Origin: an uncultured Bacteroidota bacterium | GTDB lineage: Bacteria > Bacteroidota > Bacteroidia > Flavobacteriales > UA16 | DNA: 14,955 nt | Reading direction: 5' to 3' | NCBI GenBank assembly: GCA_902535565.1 | Contig: CACAUH010000030.1 | Coordinates: forward strand, 1-14,955 | Part shown: piece by piece, positions 13,801 to 14,955 of the stretch | Layout of the letters: every line of letters begins with the position of its first letter | Numbering within the stretch: position 1 is the stretch's first letter | Position numbers and translations under genes: made by a program | The notes under the pieces: model-generated | Told to the model about the DNA's origin: nothing | Seen by the model: only the letters and a program-made list of their open reading frames with translations | The model's database searches: none

Positions 13801-14955
13801 GCGTCAGCCAAACAATTTCCGTCGCAATCGTATCCGGCATCGGCATATGTGCAGGCCCCTGCGTCAGTAGCAGATGCATCATAATTACAGGCCGTGTCAT
13901 CCTGACATCCGACAATTTCGTCTTCATCACATACGCCATCACCGTCAGCATCGTTGTAACAGCTGCCATCACAATCGAGGTTAGTGATTCCATTGTTGAC
14001 GTCAACTGCATACTCACACAAGCTGTTGTCAGTGTCGGTAAAGACACCTGTGTTACAAGCAACAGGATCGGTACACCCTGCGCTCTCATCTTCGTCGCAG
14101 ACACCATCACCGTCGGCATCATTCAAACAGTTACAGTCACAATCAACGTTGCTCGCTCCACAAACATCAATAGGGTAGTCACAATCTCCCGCGTCAGTCG
14201 CAGCTGCATTGTAGTTACAGGCATCTTGGTCTTGGCAACCAACAACCTCCAAGTTGTCGCAAACGCCATCACCGTCTGAGTCTGAGTCACAATCGCCTCC
14301 GCAATCGCCTACAGCATCGAGGTAAAGACAAGAGCCATCATCTTCAGTAGCATTTGGCATGTAGTTACAAGCCAGAGTGTCGGTACAACCGTCCTCTTCG
14401 TCTTCGTCACACGTGCCGTCACCATCTGTATCGTTTACACAGTTGCCGTCGCAGTCGAGAACGTTGTTGGGGTAACCCTCAGGGAAGGAACAGGACCCAT
14501 CATCGTCCGTAGCTCCTGCACTGTAGTTACACGCCTGCGCGTCCGTACAACCATCAATTTCATCCTCGTCGCAAACGCCGTCTCCGTCTGCATCGTTGAG
14601 GCAATTGCCCGCACAATCCAGGTTGGCTGCCGCGGGATAGGTACACGATCCATCATCAATGGTTGCGCCATCCGTGGTATTACAAGCCTCTGGGTCTGTA
14701 CACCCTGCGCAAGACGTGTATTCACAACTTCCATCGTCAGTGTTGGCCGCTGCGTTGAAGTTGCACGCACCTGAATCAGTGCAACCATCAATCTGATCAG
14801 CATCACAAATGCCATTGCCGTCTGCGTCACCGTCCGCAATTCCCCCGAGACCATCACAAGAATCACAAGGGTCTGTCAACAGCAAGCAGGAACCATCGTC
14901 ATCCGTGGCTGCACCACTGTAGTTACAAGCCTCGGAATCAGTACATCCAAGAATT
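7566..14955 (-). CDS. Giant T9SS-secreted repeat protein, probable surface adhesin (5' end outside window)
   Basis: The frame is open from the right edge to TGA at 7568-7566, giving 2462 visible residues; the start and signal peptide lie outside. Numbering from the first visible codon: 1-449 nine Cys/Asp-rich repeats with DxDGDGxCD motifs; 450-587 a fasciclin-like domain; about 638-842 a module with an NHQP and GANN signature; 882-2054 twelve HYR-like Ig-fold repeats; about 2151-2316 a second NHQP module; 2379-2462 a T9SS type A sorting domain. It is strongly acidic and Cys-rich, with only about ten lysines in total. Such proteins are exported by Sec, crossed through the outer membrane by T9SS and usually anchored or released after tail removal. 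Adhesion or matrix binding, probably calcium-dependent, is inferred from domain content. No enzyme domain is visible. The family assignment is firm, the exact role unknown. Confidence 0.93.
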   Translation of the reverse strand, partial: ILGCTDSEACNYSGAATDDDGSCLLLTDPCDSCDGLGGIADGDADGNGICDADQIDGCTDSGACNFNAAANTDDGSCEYTSCAGCTDPEACNTTDGATIDDGSCTYPAAANLDCAGNCLNDADGDGVCDEDEIDGCTDAQACNYSAGATDDDGSCSFPEGYPNNVLDCDGNCVNDTDGDGTCDEDEEDGCTDTLACNYMPNATEDDGSCLYLDAVGDCGGDCDSDSDGDGVCDNLEVVGCQDQDACNYNAAATDAGDCDYPIDVCGASNVDCDCNCLNDADGDGVCDEDESAGCTDPVACNTGVFTDTDNSLCEYAVDVNNGITNLDCDGSCYNDADGDGVCDEDEIVGCQDDTACNYDASATDAGACTYADAGYDCDGNCLADADGDGVCDPFEIVGCQEAAACNYDASATDAGACDYPVDLYGVDYVDCDNACLNDLDGDDICNEEEALTSNGGAIDVAIAAGASIDSSASLLGSTLDGPSAALCGSVFLPVDAAWDAAGYNLNTLSAEVLAELMEGHFFPGLCGPLADGETYTNNAAEEFTYSAADGSLLNSDGDAFTIIDGGFLFASNSYLYSIGSVIPLESADPCLGCASLDIDGDLADYTVECEVDLEAATAAAATGFACNDLELEEVVTVKGLADGRNQLCTGGGTTQGWNATTAGDDPNFNNGPDALLQFYDMNGDMSQGHYFLEDAANGGVSLTQFENGTAILEGVVMDSDNNDLRLEIHLFFEGRTAGADWAGGFKNDYGCAVNTDLWTMYTLNNAASYAVGGPGAWQFGTLIHFNHQPASEYFGFQLGNGANNHNCDDNGFSGWFSWNGSIAGEDAMGFAGDVISTLEPNCDFATDCQEGEYAEFHYIAFDDQCNIATEIVQMVTRDDTQAPTYVSGGEDVLLTCDESDQWLADNPADAEVVLFTDNCDDSEYGCAAGFDPNTAGFADGNTVYVCVELVGETTAEYTASSCRVLNRTWVATDCFANQTYHVQVITIEDNTSPEVAVTAPADITLNVNGLCYVDLDPSNTGEGSPSYSDNCDLADTGMTFSDEIVDSVSTGCYSIIRTWTVMATDSCGNSNVTSDDQRIDIQDQIAPSFLAAGVDTLECDLWGACDYDYLHSLGLVTVTDNCEMSHVDAECTPLSAGCYDDYIIDYTAVDQCGNTSTFQQILVVMDRTPAEFTLAPADYTLECSDASLTGSVQHELGDNYAVPEFTPGDGMHAEAMDNCDAEALVSYSDLILTTPCLQEYTIKRTYSTTDCSGNYAEHIQYITIEDTTAPEFTAFPADATVECDAVPAVADLSTLAASDNCDPDADIDYLGEVRTDGACEDTYTLTRTWSTTDCAGNTHEQSQTIEVQDTTSPELSIECPADRLYANVCFADGDLSLATNGEPSWEVSDNCDAEVSVSFTHADVAVADCSDGDSADEGSYTLTRTFTVTAVDNCGNTTVLSCDQILTFTDEEAPMFDGNPDDLYPAPITCGDIPDPFDTSILPLHASDNCDSELTYEISTAFLTSGSCPGTYVRIWTAYDDCGNQAQSAIQYVATVDTLAPEFDFCPDDITVYLDENCSTDLSTDVTGMATVTDNCDSDPDVWHEDVSFIDLPSACDTDGADYVYGTDDAGHNGSYQFTRVFYAEDACENENWKSNSYCEHTITVLDQIAPSMTVDWPADRIETLNAACETDTGLDMVTASAADNCDGDVTISIYHSDSAPVYTCDGSDGNAEGSYTFTRTWTAIACDDSGNETTQTHDQQFTVNDEINPTVDISCPDTFSTTLDAACTTDTSPAAAGQATAVADDNCDSNVSIEITYVDSAPEYTCDGSDGNAEGSYTFTRTWTALATDDCGNSSSEDHIQTITVTDEIAPELSAEAPADQVVQLDDNCSADLSTDALGYATHSTSDGCDSDITVETDFSDSAPQYTCSGDDDILDGSYVFTRTFNFTATDDCGNSTSTSVDQLITVQDNVDPSQTIEQLASVTLYLDGDCETDRSDAATGVPAITTDDNCDSDVANVLTYSDSPNVQTCDDGDSAAEGSYTFTRTWTSVATDDCGNDNTVTMSQDIIVLDEMAPQFTATCGIANGETVEYACGDDNQNGINDIFDFIQIPSACDVEYDDNCDSEVTLAFSSEESGYLPTADISNYCMPSDVETVANGETCDDRDPEAIRLFNFPNGESFTLVAGGSSIVEIAPDSTMHITLDTEDGNGGGFIFEATYDGGHDWNEWLGLPGMHNYKKDCADIFPGIEIWTEWIYYVMANGTMTGTGTFAGSSFELNHQPLNAYYGLQIGEGANNKNENYGGSAWFFYSGELVVDGESQGMVSSSGDIFFDLDCCLGWQIDYSYTITDDCGNSTDFAYTDLGTGEFDNLDNVTVSGNSDHSPIDITGGVSSLKDPIRITGLQPNPTNDYSTLGFVVSNNMRLRIDLYTMSGQFVQELFDGNASEEVQYVLDIDANSLSGGMYQVRLSSSDYVVVKKLLVSE
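8007..8504 (-). other. Second copy of the NHQP/GANN module (within giant protein)
   Basis: Residues about 2151-2316. It carries FELNHQPLNAYYGLQIGEG (NHQP at 8183-8172), then GANNKNENYGGSAWFF and YSGEL. The same order of motifs occurs in the first copy near 12588. An earlier strand motif with Phe-Glu-Ala-Thr-Tyr and a Trp-rich stretch (EIWTEWIYYVMANG) corresponds to IHLFFEGR and DLWTMYTLNN in the first copy. I do not recognise the fold. It interrupts an HYR-like domain, whose tail resumes at YSYTITDDCGNSTDF. Confidence 0.75.
8793..12311 (-). repeat. Twelve tandem HYR-like Ig-fold repeats (within giant protein)
   Basis: Each unit begins at an AP, SP, NP, DP or PA junction and contains a PAD or related turn, a DNCD-type motif (DGCD once), an R(T)xW/F strand and usually a DxCGN turn before the next junction. 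Unit boundaries, N to C, are 12311-11982, 11981-11700, 11699-11451, 11450-11151, 11150-10902, 10901-10599, 10598-10338, 10337-10008, 10007-9711, 9710-9405, 9404-9099 and 9098-8793. Lengths range from 83 to 110 codons. The last three are exactly 102 codons each. Units 6 and 9-12 carry an extra Cys-Asp-Gly-rich loop before GSYTFTRTW-type strands; units 3 and 5 are short. Confidence 0.9.
12430..13043 (-). other. First copy of the NHQP/GANN module (within giant protein)
   Basis: Residues about 638-842. Key motifs in order: ILEGVVMDSDNNDLRLEIHL, a DLWTMYTLNN segment, IHFNHQPASEYFGFQLGNG (NHQP at 12599-12588), GANNHNCDDNGFSGWFSW and NGSI. It shares these with the copy at 8007-8504. Before it lies DYTVECEVDLEAA, the head of an HYR-like domain, and after it FHYIAFDDQCNIATEIVQ, a tail of one, so the module appears nested inside that domain. 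The fold is not recognised. Confidence 0.75.
13194..13607 (-). other. Fasciclin (FAS1)-like domain (within giant protein)
   Basis: Residues 450-587. VFLPVDAAWDAAGYNL resembles the FAS1 H1 box (FAPTDxAF), and LAELMEGHFFPGLCGPLADG resembles the LLxxHVVPG...L.DG (YH-type) region, followed by TYTNNAAEEFTY and a second hydrophobic strand FTIIDGGFLFASNSYLYSI. FAS1 domains mediate cell adhesion in bacteria and eukaryotes. The match is divergent and includes extra Cys, so this is a structural suggestion. Confidence 0.65.
13608..14954 (-). repeat. Nine Cys/Asp-rich repeats with calcium-binding-like motifs (within giant protein)
   Basis: Residues 1-449. Each unit starts GC(T/Q)(D/E)xxACN(Y/F/T), continues with an ATDDDGSC-type turn and often ends with DCDGNCLNDADGDGVCDEDE or a variant. 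The first visible unit is cut by the window edge, so more copies probably lie beyond it. Eight units carry a DxDGDGxCD-like stretch resembling thrombospondin type 3 / EF-hand-like calcium sites, the last one degenerate (DLDGDDICNEEE). The Cys content implies extracellular disulfides. Confidence 0.88.

Noticed and set aside
13608..14954. CRISPR-like or intergenic tandem DNA repeats
   Set aside because: The periodicity is at the protein level, with variable unit length and synonymous changes in one continuous reading frame.

Overview
The window reads as chromosomal DNA of a Bacteroidota bacterium, most likely a marine or freshwater member of the Flavobacteriales (the order is inference). Four things support this: a giant secreted protein ends in a type IX secretion (T9SS) C-terminal sorting domain; ExbB carries a signal peptide and sits in an exbB / small membrane protein / exbD / exbD operon; candidate promoters resemble the Bacteroidota TTG...TAnnTTTG type; and start codons lack clear Shine-Dalgarno sequences, some with A-rich leaders instead.

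Layout. Bases 2-376 (+) are the C-terminal end of a D-2-hydroxyacid dehydrogenase. Facing it with one base between the stop codons is a minus-strand operon (2935 to 378): exbB, a four-helix membrane protein, an extended exbD and a standard exbD. This is an inner-membrane proton-channel energiser of the TonB/Tol type. A gap (2936-3219) and a rho-independent terminator separate it from tRNA-Ser(GGA) at 3251-3338. Next is a tightly packed minus-strand operon, hemJ - tatD - ansA (5856 to 3443). A 78-bp divergent promoter region with a 9-bp inverted repeat separates hemJ from a plus-strand hotdog acyl-CoA thioesterase (5935-6450). The thioesterase's 3' end overlaps a convergent family 9 glycosyltransferase gene (7450 to 6431).

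The right half (7566 to the window edge) is one minus-strand reading frame whose start lies outside the window, with 2462 visible residues. In N-to-C order it has nine Cys/Asp-rich repeats with calcium-binding-like DxDGDGxCD motifs, a divergent fasciclin-like domain, a module with an NHQP...GANN signature embedded in an HYR-like domain, twelve complete HYR-like Ig-fold repeats, a second copy of the NHQP module embedded in a thirteenth HYR-like domain, and a T9SS type A sorting domain. It looks like a very large cell-surface or secreted adhesin.

The core genes are housekeeping. The strongest unusual signals are in the giant protein: a visible N-terminal stretch of 637 residues with no lysine or arginine, and an unnamed duplicated module nested twice inside HYR-like domains. 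No mobile element, CRISPR array or defence system is visible.
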